Positions 26,242 through 35,383 are shown, counted from the stretch's first letter. The stretch: 64,000 nucleotides of DNA from Eubacterium_U album (GCF_025336545.1 NZ_JAODBU010000006.1:62001-126000), one strand, 5' to 3'. The notes: a model not told the origin generated them from the sequence alone. Program-made: numbers and translations.

Positions 26242-27573
26242 ATGGAAGATCCAATAGTAAAAAAAATACTACCTCATAGCTATGAAGCAGAACAGGCAGT
26301 AATAGGTTCGATGATTATGGATCCGGATGCTGTTCCGATAGCTATGGAGTTGATAAATAAAGATGATTTTTTTAACAGACAATATGGATTGCTCTTTGGG
26401 GCAATGACAGAATTGTACCGTGAAGGAAAAAATGGAGATTTGGTTACCATAAAGGCTAAATTGGAAGAGATGGATGTTTCTAGTGAAGTAATCAGCCTTG
26501 ATTTTATCAGGGAAATATTAGAAATGGTACCGACTTCAGCAAATATAAAGCAGTATGCGACTATTGTATATGAAAAAGCAATGTTGCGTAAATTAATAAA
26601 AGTAAATGATAATATTTCAGCTAAATGTTATGCAGGAACGGATAAGCTTGAAGATATAATGGAGAGTACTGAAAAAGAAGTTTTTGAAGTGCTTAGATCA
26701 CGTTCAAGTGGCGACTTTGTCCCAATTAATAAAGTAGTTGCTAATGTATTTGATAAATTAGAACAGGCATCGCTTACAAAGGGAACTGTTACAGGTTTAG
26801 CAACCGGATATATATATCTTGATAATCAGTTATCCGGATTGCAGCCATCAGACTTTATTTTGATTGCGGCAAGACCTTCAGTTGGTAAAACAGCATTTGC
26901 ACTTAACGTAACAGAGCATATAGCTATACGTAAGCCGAATGCAGTCGCTATATTTAGTTTGGAAATGTCAAAGGAACAGTTGGTTAACCGTCTTATATCA
27001 CAGCATTCAATGGTAAGTTCTCAGAAAATGAGAGCAGGAGAACTTAATGAATCTGAATGGGAAAAAATTGTAGAAACAGCGGATATTATAGGAAATTCAA
27101 ATATTGTAATTGACGATACGCCAAGTATTACGATTGGTGACCTTCGTTCCAAATGCAGAAAGTTTAAATTAGAAAAAGATATACAGCTTGTGGTTATTGA
27201 CTACCTACAGCTTATGAGAGGAAATGGTAATTATCCAAGCCGTGAACAGGAAATTGCGGATATTTCAAGATCATTAAAGGGAATTGCCAGAGAGTTGAAT
27301 ATTCCGGTAGTTGCACTTTCACAGCTTAACCGAAGCGTAGAATCGAGACCTGACCATCGACCTATCATGGCCGATTTGCGAGAATCAGGTTCTATCGAGC
27401 AGGATGCCGACGTTGTAATGCTTTTATCAAGAAAATACAACAAAGAGGACGAAACAGAAGACAGAAATACTATTATTGTGGATGTTGCTAAGCAAAGAAA
27501 CGGTCCTGTAGGAGCTATAGAATTATTATGGTTACCTGAATATACAAAATTCGAGACAAAAGCAAGAGAGTAG
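26242..27573 (+). CDS. dnaB: Replicative DNA helicase DnaB
   Basis: Hexameric 5'-3' helicase at the replication fork (called dnaC in Bacillus). 443 residues: N-terminal primase-interaction domain starting LPHSYEAEQAVIGSM, then a RecA-like motor with Walker A ARPSVGKTAFALN, Walker B VVIDYLQLM, DLRESGSIEQDADVV with the arginine finger, and NGPVGAIELLW near the end. AGGAG precedes the ATG. No T-tailed terminator is seen directly after it; the next strong hairpin is at 27819-27863. Confidence 0.97.
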   Translation: MEDPIVKKILPHSYEAEQAVIGSMIMDPDAVPIAMELINKDDFFNRQYGLLFGAMTELYREGKNGDLVTIKAKLEEMDVSSEVISLDFIREILEMVPTSANIKQYATIVYEKAMLRKLIKVNDNISAKCYAGTDKLEDIMESTEKEVFEVLRSRSSGDFVPINKVVANVFDKLEQASLTKGTVTGLATGYIYLDNQLSGLQPSDFILIAARPSVGKTAFALNVTEHIAIRKPNAVAIFSLEMSKEQLVNRLISQHSMVSSQKMRAGELNESEWEKIVETADIIGNSNIVIDDTPSITIGDLRSKCRKFKLEKDIQLVVIDYLQLMRGNGNYPSREQEIADISRSLKGIARELNIPVVALSQLNRSVESRPDHRPIMADLRESGSIEQDADVVMLLSRKYNKEDETEDRNTIIVDVAKQRNGPVGAIELLWLPEYTKFETKARE

Positions 27574-27873
27574 ATTTGCTTGTTTGTCCGCATTTTAAAA
27601 CAAATGTGAGAGAATAATTATTATATTGTTAATCAAACAACTGGTGAAAAATATAGGTTCAAAATAAATGCGAGAGAATAATTATGCTAAGCCATATGCG
27701 AATTTGAACGAAAAAGATGAGATGTTTACACTCATTTGACGGCATTCGTCATTTGCTTAAAAAATAATTGAATATGGGACTGCCAATTCGTTGAATTGAG
27801 TAATAGTCAGAATTATACTAATGTTAACAATAATTTGGAAATTATTGTTAACATTATTTTTTTGGAGGGGAAA
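27574..27873. other. 300-base region between dnaB and the MerR gene
   Basis: No gene is visible. A 20-bp direct repeat AAATGTGAGAGAATAATTAT (27602-27621) recurs with one change at 27666-27685. TTGACG at 27736 with TAAAAA at 27758 is a weak promoter candidate. The region ends in the perfect dyad described separately. Confidence 0.6.
27819..27863 (+). promoter_or_regulatory. Perfect dyad, MerR-type promoter or attenuator before merR
   Basis: 18-base arms (27819-27836 and 27839-27856) around a GG centre, followed by a T-run to 27863 and at once by the SD GGAGGGG. TTAACA (27824-27829) and TAACAT (27849-27854) lie 19 bases apart, the long spacer typical of MerR-controlled promoters, with the dyad centred in the spacer. 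The same bases also make a textbook terminator hairpin. Confidence 0.7.
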
Positions 27874-28725
27874 ATGGGAACACGACGATATATTATTTCA
27901 GATGCATCTAAAATGCTAAAGGTAGAATCTCATGTGTTAAGATATTGGGAAGAAGAACTTGAGATAAAGATTCCCAGAAATGAAATGGGACATCGATATT
28001 ATACGGAAGAAAATATTGAATTACTTCGGAAAATAAGAGATTTAAAAGAACAGGGATATGGTCTAAGAACTATAAAAATGATGATTAATGGAGAAATTGA
28101 CATTAATCGTTCTAATCCTAATACAGTCAACATTAGAAATCTTTTTGACAAACCAAAGAGTGAAAAAAATACATTTTATAAAGAAGATGAAGAAGGATGT
28201 AATAATGGTGTAAATAATAAAGAAATTATGGATACAAAAACAAAAGATAATAGTGGAGACATAGAAAAATATAGAGGATTAGAAAATAAAACATCTTTAA
28301 CTGAAAGTGTTAGCTCAGAAAGTAAAATGCAGCAATTTCAGGAAATTATGGGAAACATAGTTTCGAGAGCCTTAGAGGAAAATACCGAAAGTATAGTTAC
28401 CAGAGCGATAAATAAGTCGACACAGAATATGTCTAAAGAAGTGAGTGATTGTGTGAGCGAAAAAGTATTGAAAGGTGTAGATTATATTATTAGAATGCAG
28501 GATGAAAGAGAAGAAGAACGTTATCGAAAAATAGATGAAGTAATAAGAAAAAAACAAAGAAAGTCCAGAAAAGAGCGAAAAATGGAAAGCCGCATTAATA
28601 AAGATGAAAAAGTTATGAACAAAAAAGCTGAAAGGGCTCGAAAAAAAGCCGAAAAAGTGCGAGTAAAGTCTGAAAAAAATAGGGAGAAGTCTAAAAAATT
28701 GGCGTTTAGCACATTGAGTAAATGA
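27874..28725 (+). CDS. MerR-family HTH regulator with long basic coiled-coil C-terminus
   Basis: 283 residues. Residues ~5-75 are a MerR winged helix: ISDASKMLKVESHVLRYWEEEL, then NEMGHRYYTEENIELLRKIRDLKEQGYGLRTIK. The rest is low-complexity, with an Asn-rich linker and a C-terminal stretch (~225-283) very rich in Lys, Arg and Glu, probably a coiled coil. That layout resembles RacA-like or plasmid DNA-binding proteins more than a metal or drug sensor; no effector-binding domain is seen. The ATG after GGAGGGG is the start. It lies just upstream of the Tad pilus promoter and may control it or itself. Confidence 0.85.
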   Translation: MGTRRYIISDASKMLKVESHVLRYWEEELEIKIPRNEMGHRYYTEENIELLRKIRDLKEQGYGLRTIKMMINGEIDINRSNPNTVNIRNLFDKPKSEKNTFYKEDEEGCNNGVNNKEIMDTKTKDNSGDIEKYRGLENKTSLTESVSSESKMQQFQEIMGNIVSRALEENTESIVTRAINKSTQNMSKEVSDCVSEKVLKGVDYIIRMQDEREEERYRKIDEVIRKKQRKSRKERKMESRINKDEKVMNKKAERARKKAEKVRVKSEKNREKSKKLAFSTLSK

Positions 28726-28730
28726 AATTA

Positions 28731-28745
28731 TGTACATAATGTACA
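28731..28745. promoter_or_regulatory. Palindrome TGTACATAATGTACA upstream of the Tad promoter
   Basis: Two TGTACA sites separated by TAA, 26 bases upstream of the -35 box of the Tad operon and 5 bases after the merR stop. A candidate operator. Confidence 0.5.
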
Positions 28746-28771
28746 AATTGTGACTAAATTATTAAAAAATA

Positions 28772-28799
28772 TTGACTAAATGACGAAAAGTATTATAAT
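28772..28799 (+). promoter_or_regulatory. Promoter of the Tad pilus operon
   Basis: TTGACT (28772-28777), a 16-base spacer and TATAAT (28794-28799). Palindrome AAAACGTTTT at 28815-28824 lies near the expected start of the transcript. Confidence 0.8.
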
Positions 28800-28886
28800 A
28801 ATACTATCATAAAGAAAACGTTTTAAACATTTAATACATAAGGGTTTTCTATGTAGATGCAAGTAAATACAGAGGAGGAAACAGCA

Positions 28887-29540
28887 ATGGAATACGCGAT
28901 ATACGCGACGGTGGGTTTGCTCTCTGGATTATGCTTTTACTATCTGGCGAGATACCAGATACAAGTAAGAAGTATATATGATACAGAAAATAAAGGACAA
29001 CGAATAAACAACATAGGTTACAGAATAGCATGGATGGTGGTTCCGGCAGTATTGTTTGTAGGTATAGCCCTTAAAGAATTTGATTACTGGCAGACAGTGC
29101 GATATATGCTTATCATATTGATGGCAATAAATGTAGCAGGAATTGATATGTTGATAAGAAGAATACCTAATGCATTATTATTAGGAATGTTACTTTTACA
29201 AATATGCAACATAGTAATTACAAGTGGTGGGTTAGATGTGTTTATGGATACATTTTTTAATTCATTTATGGGATTGATAATTGCATATGTAATATTTGTT
29301 ATTCCGGGGTTCTTTAAATTGAGGATTGGGGCTGGCGATGTGAAATATAGCGCCGTAATTGGTTTTATGTTGGGCCTTCAAGGATATGTTGAAGCAATGG
29401 CAGTGATGGGTTTTACAATATTTATCTATTATTTGTTCTTAAAAATCACAAGAAGAGGCAACTTAAAAACAGCAGCTCCTATGGCACCGTTTTTATCGGG
29501 AGGGGTTTTGGTTTCATTATTTTTCCCGTTAATTTATTAA
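28887..29540 (+). CDS. Type IV prepilin peptidase (TadV/CpaA-like, A24 family)
   Basis: Integral membrane aspartic protease that cleaves the leader of Flp and TadE-type pilins. 217 residues with about six hydrophobic segments. The two catalytic Asp are in GIDMLIRRIPNAL and GAGDVKYSAVIG (GxGDxK). It lacks the N-terminal cysteine-rich methylase domain of PilD, as expected for Tad systems. The ATG at 28887 follows GAGGAGG; the upstream in-frame codons have no SD. First gene of the operon. Confidence 0.92.
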   Translation: MEYAIYATVGLLSGLCFYYLARYQIQVRSIYDTENKGQRINNIGYRIAWMVVPAVLFVGIALKEFDYWQTVRYMLIILMAINVAGIDMLIRRIPNALLLGMLLLQICNIVITSGGLDVFMDTFFNSFMGLIIAYVIFVIPGFFKLRIGAGDVKYSAVIGFMLGLQGYVEAMAVMGFTIFIYYLFLKITRRGNLKTAAPMAPFLSGGVLVSLFFPLIY

Positions 29541-29554
29541 ATTTATAATTAAGC

Positions 29555-29577
29555 ACGACGGAGTAAAAGAGAGTCGT
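29555..29577 (+). other. Small hairpin in the flp leader
   Basis: ACGAC (29555-29559) pairs with GTCGT (29573-29577) with a 13-base purine-rich loop, ending just before the flp SD AAGGAGG. It may protect or tune the flp messenger. Confidence 0.45.
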
Positions 29578-29598
29578 ATGCAAGAAGGAGGAAATATT

Positions 29599-29772
29599 AT
29601 GAGAGATGTAAAGAATTTCTTAATGGATGAAGATGGACAGGGTATGGTTGAATATGGTCTTATCATCGGATTAGTAGCAATCGTTGTAATTGGTGCTTTA
29701 ACACTTTTAGGACCAAAGATTGGTGGATTATTCAATAAAGCTGGTGATGCATTGAATAATGCAGGACACTAA
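29599..29772 (+). CDS. flp: Flp-type pilin
   Basis: Major Tad pilus subunit, 57 residues. The short leader MRDVKNFLMDEDG is cleaved after Gly13; the mature start QGMVEYGLIIGLVAIVVIGAL has the Flp motif with Glu at +5 and Tyr at +6, then a hydrophobic assembly helix and a short polar tail. AAGGAGG lies 7 bases before the ATG at 29599; an ATG seven codons upstream has no SD. A strong terminator hairpin right after the gene probably favours pilin message over the distal assembly genes. Confidence 0.93.
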   Translation: MRDVKNFLMDEDGQGMVEYGLIIGLVAIVVIGALTLLGPKIGGLFNKAGDALNNAGH

Positions 29773-29817
29773 TATTGTTAATCAATACATAGATATTGTA
29801 CAATAATGAAGCAAATT

Positions 29818-29847
29818 AAAATAGAGGGGCGTTTGCCCCTCTATTTT
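29818..29847 (+). terminator. Hairpin terminator/processing site after flp
   Basis: Arms AAAATAGAGGGGC and GCCCCTCTATTTT with a GTTT loop. It lies inside the operon, so partial read-through is expected. The T-run is the 3' arm itself. Confidence 0.8.
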
Positions 29848-29881
29848 GAAATATGGGATAATTATTTAAGAGGTAGCATCA

Positions 29882-30274
29882 ATGAAAAAAGAGAATGGAC
29901 AATCAGCTGTTGAATTTGCTTTGGTTTTACCTATATTACTTTTAATTGTGTGTGGAATTTTGGATTTCGGGTGGTTGTTTTACAATCAGTTATCAGTTGA
30001 AAATGCCTGCAGAGAAGGTGCAAGAGTCGGATGTGTAAATTCTCAGGATGCACAGCTGACACAGATAGTAACCAACAAGGTAGAGGCGATACTTCCGGAT
30101 AATTTAGATCCGGTTAAAGTTGACGTTAAACTAACAAATCCAACCAGCCCGCTTGAAGGAGATCTACAGGTAAACGTAAAAGCAGAGATGACAACATTAA
30201 CACCGGTTTTGGGAGTCGTATATGGAAAGACAAAGGAGCTCTCATATACGGTAACAATAAAAACAGAATCGTAG
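29882..30274 (+). CDS. TadE-like pseudopilin
   Basis: 130-residue minor pilin-like protein. The short leader ends at ENG and the mature part starts QSAVEFALVLPILLL, again with Glu at +5, then a membrane helix and an extracellular region with the conserved NACREGARVG stretch. It carries no visible TadF partner in this operon. Processed by the prepilin peptidase; thought to help start or stabilise the pilus. Confidence 0.9.
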   Translation: MKKENGQSAVEFALVLPILLLIVCGILDFGWLFYNQLSVENACREGARVGCVNSQDAQLTQIVTNKVEAILPDNLDPVKVDVKLTNPTSPLEGDLQVNVKAEMTTLTPVLGVVYGKTKELSYTVTIKTES

Positions 30275-30318
30275 ATTAATAAAATACTAAAAATAAGAAA
30301 CAGAGGGGTACAATTACC

Positions 30319-30996
30319 ATGAAGAGAATTTATTTGATTGCACTTATAAGTGCATTGGTTGCAGGAATCGCAACATATATGTTTGCACAATCAGTCATAA
30401 GTAATAATGATCCTAACAAGGATAAATCAGAGGTGGTGTATGCGATAACAGATGTTCCGGCGGGAACACAGGTTACGGCTGGTAATGTTAACACTTATTT
30501 TAGCACAAGAATGATAGATAATGCAGCAATTGTAGATGGAGCCGTAAGAAGCCTTGATGAGGTTGTAGGTAATACATCATCAGGATATATTTATGCAGGA
30601 GAGCAGGTATCTATCAAGCGCTTTGGAACTGAACAGGAAGCAAATGCAGGGTTGTCATACAATCTTCCGGATGGAATGGTTGCGTACAGTATGTCTGCAG
30701 AAGGCGTTACAGGTGTAGACGGATACATTTTACCTGGGGATACGGTAAATATTTTAGCAATGAAGACAGGAGACGGCAAGGCTACTGTCGATACAGTTTT
30801 AAGTGATGTTAAAGTGTTAAAAATATCAACAAATGACGTAAATGTAGATACATCGAATGCGATAGTTACATATTCATCAATTACAGTAGAGTTATCATAT
30901 GAAGATGCGGATATTTTATACGGAGTAGAAAATTCAGGAGAATACTCAGGATATAAACTTATATTAAATAAGAGAACTGCGGAGGATGGAGAATAA
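30319..30996 (+). CDS. cpaB: CpaB/RcpC-like Flp pilus assembly protein with SAF domain
   Basis: 225 residues. One N-terminal membrane helix (about 4-24), then an SAF domain (VVYAITDVPAGTQVTAGNV) and a CpaB C-terminal part (YSMSAEGVTGVDGYILPGDTVNIL). In diderms CpaB works with the secretin; here, with no secretin gene, it is probably a cell-wall-side guide or wall-binding part of the pilus. It ends one base before the next gene's ATG. Confidence 0.9.
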   Translation: MKRIYLIALISALVAGIATYMFAQSVISNNDPNKDKSEVVYAITDVPAGTQVTAGNVNTYFSTRMIDNAAIVDGAVRSLDEVVGNTSSGYIYAGEQVSIKRFGTEQEANAGLSYNLPDGMVAYSMSAEGVTGVDGYILPGDTVNILAMKTGDGKATVDTVLSDVKVLKISTNDVNVDTSNAIVTYSSITVELSYEDADILYGVENSGEYSGYKLILNKRTAEDGE

Positions 30997-30997
30997 T

Positions 30998-32134
30998 ATG
31001 GAAAGTGTAAAGGTTGTTATTATTTCAGAAGATACATCAATTCGTGTTAATTTGAAAAAAAAGTTAGCAGATAAAGATATTCAGATTGTTGGTTATGCAG
31101 ATTTTAAGGACGAATCAAGATTAAAGATAGACGGACTGTTTCCGGATGTAGTTATTGTAGGTGTTAAAGTTCCGATTGATCCTGAAGTATTTTCATTTGT
31201 TGAAAGTATGAAATTCCAGAGTAAGGGATGCGCGGCTGTAATAGCTACAGATGACGTGACTGTTGATTTAGTAAATTATGCAGCAAGATTTGGAATTAGA
31301 CAGGTGTTGCCTTTAGATATGAAGGATAATGAATTTTATTCAAGAGTAGTACAGGTTAATGAATATGAAAAAGTAATTCAGGCACAGTTAAATATTCAGA
31401 AGAGAGTAAGATCAAAAGTAATTGCATTTTTCGGATGTAAAGGTGGCACAGGAAAATCTGTAATGGCAACAAATCTTGCAGTTGCGTTATCAAAGCGAGG
31501 AAGTAACGTTATTCTTTTGGACATGGATTTAAGATTTGGAGATCAGAATATTCTATTGGATTTGGAGCCTAAGGATACAATTGTTGAATTGGCACAGGAC
31601 CCTGAAGGTATATCAATAGAGAGAGTTAATGCCTTTAGTATAATGCATTCATCAGGTGTAGTTTTACTTGCAGCGCCAAAAAGTCCTGAATATGCTGAAT
31701 ATATAAAGCCGGATCATATTACAAAGGTTATTCGTAGTGTAAGACCATATTATGAATATGTACTAGTTGATTTGGGTTCAAACTTTAGTGATGAAACTAT
31801 AGCAGCATTACAGGAATGTGATGAAATTATGATTGTAAATAATCCGGATATTTTATCGCTTAAGGCAGCAAAATCAGCTGTGAGCATATTGGAACAGTTG
31901 GGAATAAAAGAAAAAGCAAGATTAATAATGAATAAAAATGTTAACAGTTTAATCCGAATGAAGGATTTTGAATCTATGCTGGAAATACCGTTTTATGCTT
32001 CAATATCAGCTGATAAAATGTTTAACAGCAGCGTAAATAAAGGAGAACCGTTCGTATTAAGAACCAGCAGAACGGTGGCAGCAAAAGAATTCTCAAGCTT
32101 TATACAAAGGGTTATTGCTGATAAAGGAGAGTAA
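30998..32134 (+). CDS. CpaE/TadZ-like pilus localisation ATPase
   Basis: 378 residues. Residues 1-115 form a receiver-like domain in which the phospho-acceptor position is Gly (PDVVIVGVKVP), so it is not phosphorylated. Residues ~130-378 form a ParA/MinD ATPase with deviant Walker A CKGGTGKSVMATN and VILLDMDLRFGDQN. Members place the Tad machine at a cell site. The ATG at 30998 has GGAG 6 bases upstream; the ATG four codons earlier is directly on an SD. It belongs to the pilus operon. Confidence 0.92.
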   Translation: MESVKVVIISEDTSIRVNLKKKLADKDIQIVGYADFKDESRLKIDGLFPDVVIVGVKVPIDPEVFSFVESMKFQSKGCAAVIATDDVTVDLVNYAARFGIRQVLPLDMKDNEFYSRVVQVNEYEKVIQAQLNIQKRVRSKVIAFFGCKGGTGKSVMATNLAVALSKRGSNVILLDMDLRFGDQNILLDLEPKDTIVELAQDPEGISIERVNAFSIMHSSGVVLLAAPKSPEYAEYIKPDHITKVIRSVRPYYEYVLVDLGSNFSDETIAALQECDEIMIVNNPDILSLKAAKSAVSILEQLGIKEKARLIMNKNVNSLIRMKDFESMLEIPFYASISADKMFNSSVNKGEPFVLRTSRTVAAKEFSSFIQRVIADKGE

Positions 32135-32155
32135 AAGGTCGGAGGTTAATCGAAT

Positions 32156-33514
32156 ATGGGATTACTAGACATAATTGAAAAAAATAAAGAGGAAAATGGA
32201 GAAGAAACATCTACAACCAAACAGGAACAAAAAAAGGTTGAAGAAGTAAAAGAAGTAAAAGTAGAAGATCCATATGATGCCGTAAAGAAAAAAATTCATG
32301 GAAGAATTATTTTAGCCTTGAATAGAGCAGGAAAGGCTACTGTTGACAGAGATGAAATGGAAAAACTTCTTACTGAAGAGGTTGACAAGGATGAGTACAA
32401 TATTCCAAGAGTAGAAAGAAAATCAATTGTAAAGAGTTTGTTGGATGATATATTGGGATATGGTCCTATTCAAGATTTAATTGATAGTGATAGTTGTAGT
32501 GAAATAATGGTCAATGGTCCAAACCGAGTATATATTGAACAAAAAGGTAAATTAGTTCTTACAGATATAAAATTTAGAGATGAAGAGCATCTTATGAATA
32601 TTATTGACAGAATTGTCACACAGGTTGGTAGACATGTAGATGAGGCCAGTCCTATGGTTGATGCCAGACTTCCGGATGGTTCCCGTGTAAATGCCATCAT
32701 TCCTCCAATTTCACTTATTGGAGCTGTACTTACAATTCGAAAATTCAGTTCAACACCGGTAACAGCAGCACAATTAGTAGAATGGGGTTCATTAAACCCT
32801 GTAATGCTTTCATTTTTAGAGGCGTGTGTTAAGGGAAAATTAAACATAGTAGTATCTGGTGGTACCGGCTCAGGTAAGACAACATTGTTAAATGTGTTAT
32901 CATCATATATTCCTGAAGATGAACGTATTGTAACAATAGAAGATGCTGCAGAAGTTCAGTTGCATCAGGATCATGTTATTACACTTGAATGTAGACCGGC
33001 AAACCTTGAAGGTAAAGGTGCGATAACAATCAGATCTCTTGTAAAGAATGCATTAAGAATGAGACCTGACCGTATAATTGTCGGGGAAGTTCGTTCAGAG
33101 GAAACATTAGACATGCTTCAGGCTATGAATACAGGTCATGATGGTTCATTAACAACAACTCATGCTAACTCGCCTAGAGATGCAATGGCACGTATTGAGA
33201 CTATGGTTATGATGTCAGGTATGGAATTGCCGGTTAAGGCAATCAGGGATCAGGCGTCATCGGCCATAGATTTAGTTATACAGCAGAGCAGACTTAGAGA
33301 TGGATCCAGAAAGGTAACTTCAATTACTGAGGTTGTTGGTATGGAAGGAGATGTTGTAAGTTTGCAGGATATATTCGTTTATGAGACGGATGGAACATTG
33401 GATTCAAGAGGAAAGTTTAAGGGACAATTTAGAGCAACAGGTGTAGTTCCAAAGTGTATTGAAAAGATTAGAGGAAATGGGGTTGTTGTAAAGAATGAAT
33501 GGTTTGCAAATTAG
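32156..33514 (+). CDS. Tad pilus assembly ATPase TadA/CpaF
   Basis: Hexameric secretion ATPase that drives pilus extension (and, in this family, often retraction). 452 residues: a Lys/Glu-rich N-terminus, an N-terminal domain about 75-190, then the motor with SGGTGSGKTTLLN (~236), the Asp box TIEDAAEVQLHQ, Walker B RIIVGEVRSEE and the His box TTHANSPRDAM. Its C-terminus overlaps tadB by 20 bases, so translation is probably coupled. Confidence 0.95.
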   Translation: MGLLDIIEKNKEENGEETSTTKQEQKKVEEVKEVKVEDPYDAVKKKIHGRIILALNRAGKATVDRDEMEKLLTEEVDKDEYNIPRVERKSIVKSLLDDILGYGPIQDLIDSDSCSEIMVNGPNRVYIEQKGKLVLTDIKFRDEEHLMNIIDRIVTQVGRHVDEASPMVDARLPDGSRVNAIIPPISLIGAVLTIRKFSSTPVTAAQLVEWGSLNPVMLSFLEACVKGKLNIVVSGGTGSGKTTLLNVLSSYIPEDERIVTIEDAAEVQLHQDHVITLECRPANLEGKGAITIRSLVKNALRMRPDRIIVGEVRSEETLDMLQAMNTGHDGSLTTTHANSPRDAMARIETMVMMSGMELPVKAIRDQASSAIDLVIQQSRLRDGSRKVTSITEVVGMEGDVVSLQDIFVYETDGTLDSRGKFKGQFRATGVVPKCIEKIRGNGVVVKNEWFAN

Positions 33515-34466
33515 TACGATTTTCTTTGTTGTAGTTATGATGATTGTTACATTTGTACTTGTAATAACGATAGTTGGTAAAATAACGGAAAGCAGTAGAA
33601 ATGTAAAACGAAGAGAAGACTACATTGTAGGAAAGAAAAAAGAAGAAAAGAAGGCTGAAAATACTAAAAGCCAAAAAAATAATAAAAAACAAACATTAAG
33701 TAATAAAGGTGCATTTACCAAGCTGAATAAAATTTTAGCAGAGGAATTAGAGAAAAGCGATATTTCAAAAAAACCGGAAGATTTTATAATTATATGGATT
33801 GTAGTAACTTTTGTGCCGGGATTATTATTTATGCTTATATTTAAAAATCAGTTAATTGCACCTATGCTTATGGTAATTGGAGCTGTTGCACCAATTATAT
33901 ATATAAAAAGTAAGCAAAAAAAGAGAAGAGATACATTTGAATCACAGTTAAGTGATGCTTTAATGATTGCAAGTAACTGTTTGAAGTCCGGTTTAACATT
34001 TAATCAGGCAATGGACACAATTTCAAGCGAATGTGAAGAACCAATAAAATCAGAATTTAAGAGAACAGTTAACGAAATAACATTTGGTAGTTCGCAGGAT
34101 GTTGCATTAGAAGCAATGGCCGGAAGAGTAAAAAGTGAAGATTTTGATCTTGTAGTTTCAGCTGTTAGTATTCAAAGACAGACTGGTGGTAACTTATCAG
34201 AAATACTTGACACAATAGCAGGGACAATTCGTGAGCGATACAAGATTAGAGGTGAGATAAAGACTATGACCGGGCAGGGTAGAGTTTCAGGAATTATAAT
34301 CGGAGCATTACCAGTTGCACTATTACTTATAATGAGTTTGATTAATAAAGAACTTATTATGAATTTATTTACTACATCAACGGGAAATATTCTTTTACTT
34401 ATATCTGTTGGATTGGAAACTGTTGGTGCAATTATTATTAATAAAATTGTTACGATTAAGTTCTAA
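33495..34466 (+). CDS. Tad pilus inner-membrane platform protein TadB
   Basis: 323 residues of the T2SSF family. One N-terminal membrane helix, a Lys-rich cytosolic loop, two central helices (about 95-130), the T2SSF core with DALMIASNCLKSGLTFNQA and RQTGGNLSEILDTIAGTIRER, and two C-terminal helices. It pairs with TadC as the platform on which TadA acts. The ATG at 33495 lies inside the end of tadA and has no strong SD, consistent with coupling. Confidence 0.92.
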   Translation: MNGLQISTIFFVVVMMIVTFVLVITIVGKITESSRNVKRREDYIVGKKKEEKKAENTKSQKNNKKQTLSNKGAFTKLNKILAEELEKSDISKKPEDFIIIWIVVTFVPGLLFMLIFKNQLIAPMLMVIGAVAPIIYIKSKQKKRRDTFESQLSDALMIASNCLKSGLTFNQAMDTISSECEEPIKSEFKRTVNEITFGSSQDVALEAMAGRVKSEDFDLVVSAVSIQRQTGGNLSEILDTIAGTIRERYKIRGEIKTMTGQGRVSGIIIGALPVALLLIMSLINKELIMNLFTTSTGNILLLISVGLETVGAIIINKIVTIKF

Positions 34467-34480
34467 AAGGAGAAAAAAAT

Positions 34481-35383
34481 ATGGAATTTATGGTATTAGC
34501 AATTAGTGCGTTTGTTTTCTTTATTGTTTCCTCCATTGGATATAATAAAGGAACAGAGATTGATGACAAGGAAAGAAAAATAGAATACATAAGTGGCAAG
34601 AAAAAAATTCAAAGCGAAAAAGAGGGTGAAAAGTCTTCAAAAAGGTTTTTGCAATCTCAAATACAGGCAATTAATAATTATGCCAATAAAAGTGCAGCTA
34701 ATGTAAAGAAAAATGCAAAATATAAAGCTGCGGAAAAACAATTAAGATTAGCGGGACTATCTATAAGTCCGGAAAACTTTTTCTTTTATAAGAAGGCTAT
34801 CATGGCTTTGATAATGGTAGTTATGACATTTATAGCTGTTATTACAAAGATTCCACTTTTAGTATTAGTTGGATTGTTAATAGCTTTACTGCTCCCTAAC
34901 ATGTATTTAAATGTAAAGGTTAAAAGCTATCAGCAGGGAATTAGGGATCAGTTACCGGATGCAATGGATTTATTGGGTGTTTGTATAGAATCAGGATTAA
35001 GCTTTGATGCTTCACTACTAAAAGTATCTGAAAGAATGAAGGGACCATTTATAGATGAGTTATTAAAACTCTATAGACAGATTCAGATGGGTGTTCCAAG
35101 GGGTGAGGCATTAAAAAATATGGCAAATTCATCAGAAATTCCAGAATTAAAGACTTTTATTGCAGCCCTGGCACAGGCAACTCAGCTAGGTATTCCGATG
35201 AATAACATTATGAAGGTTCAGTCGGAAACACTTAGGGAAACAAGAATGCAGATGGCAAGAGAAAAAGGTCAGAAAGCTCCTGTTAAGATGCTTTTGCCTA
35301 TGGTAGGACTTATTTTCCCAGTACTGTTTATTGTAATCTTAGGACCAGTTGTAATTAACATTATGAACATGGGACTTTTTTAA
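34481..35383 (+). CDS. Tad pilus inner-membrane platform protein TadC
   Basis: 300 residues with the same T2SSF layout as TadB: an N-terminal helix, basic loop, paired helices (about 103-145), core with DLLGVCIESGLSFDASLLKV and ATQLGIPMNNIMKVQSETLRE, and a C-terminal helix. AAAGGAG lies upstream of the ATG. This is the last recognisable Tad structural gene; a 66-base gap without terminator leads to the DUF192 gene. Confidence 0.92.
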   Translation: MEFMVLAISAFVFFIVSSIGYNKGTEIDDKERKIEYISGKKKIQSEKEGEKSSKRFLQSQIQAINNYANKSAANVKKNAKYKAAEKQLRLAGLSISPENFFFYKKAIMALIMVVMTFIAVITKIPLLVLVGLLIALLLPNMYLNVKVKSYQQGIRDQLPDAMDLLGVCIESGLSFDASLLKVSERMKGPFIDELLKLYRQIQMGVPRGEALKNMANSSEIPELKTFIAALAQATQLGIPMNNIMKVQSETLRETRMQMAREKGQKAPVKMLLPMVGLIFPVLFIVILGPVVINIMNMGLF

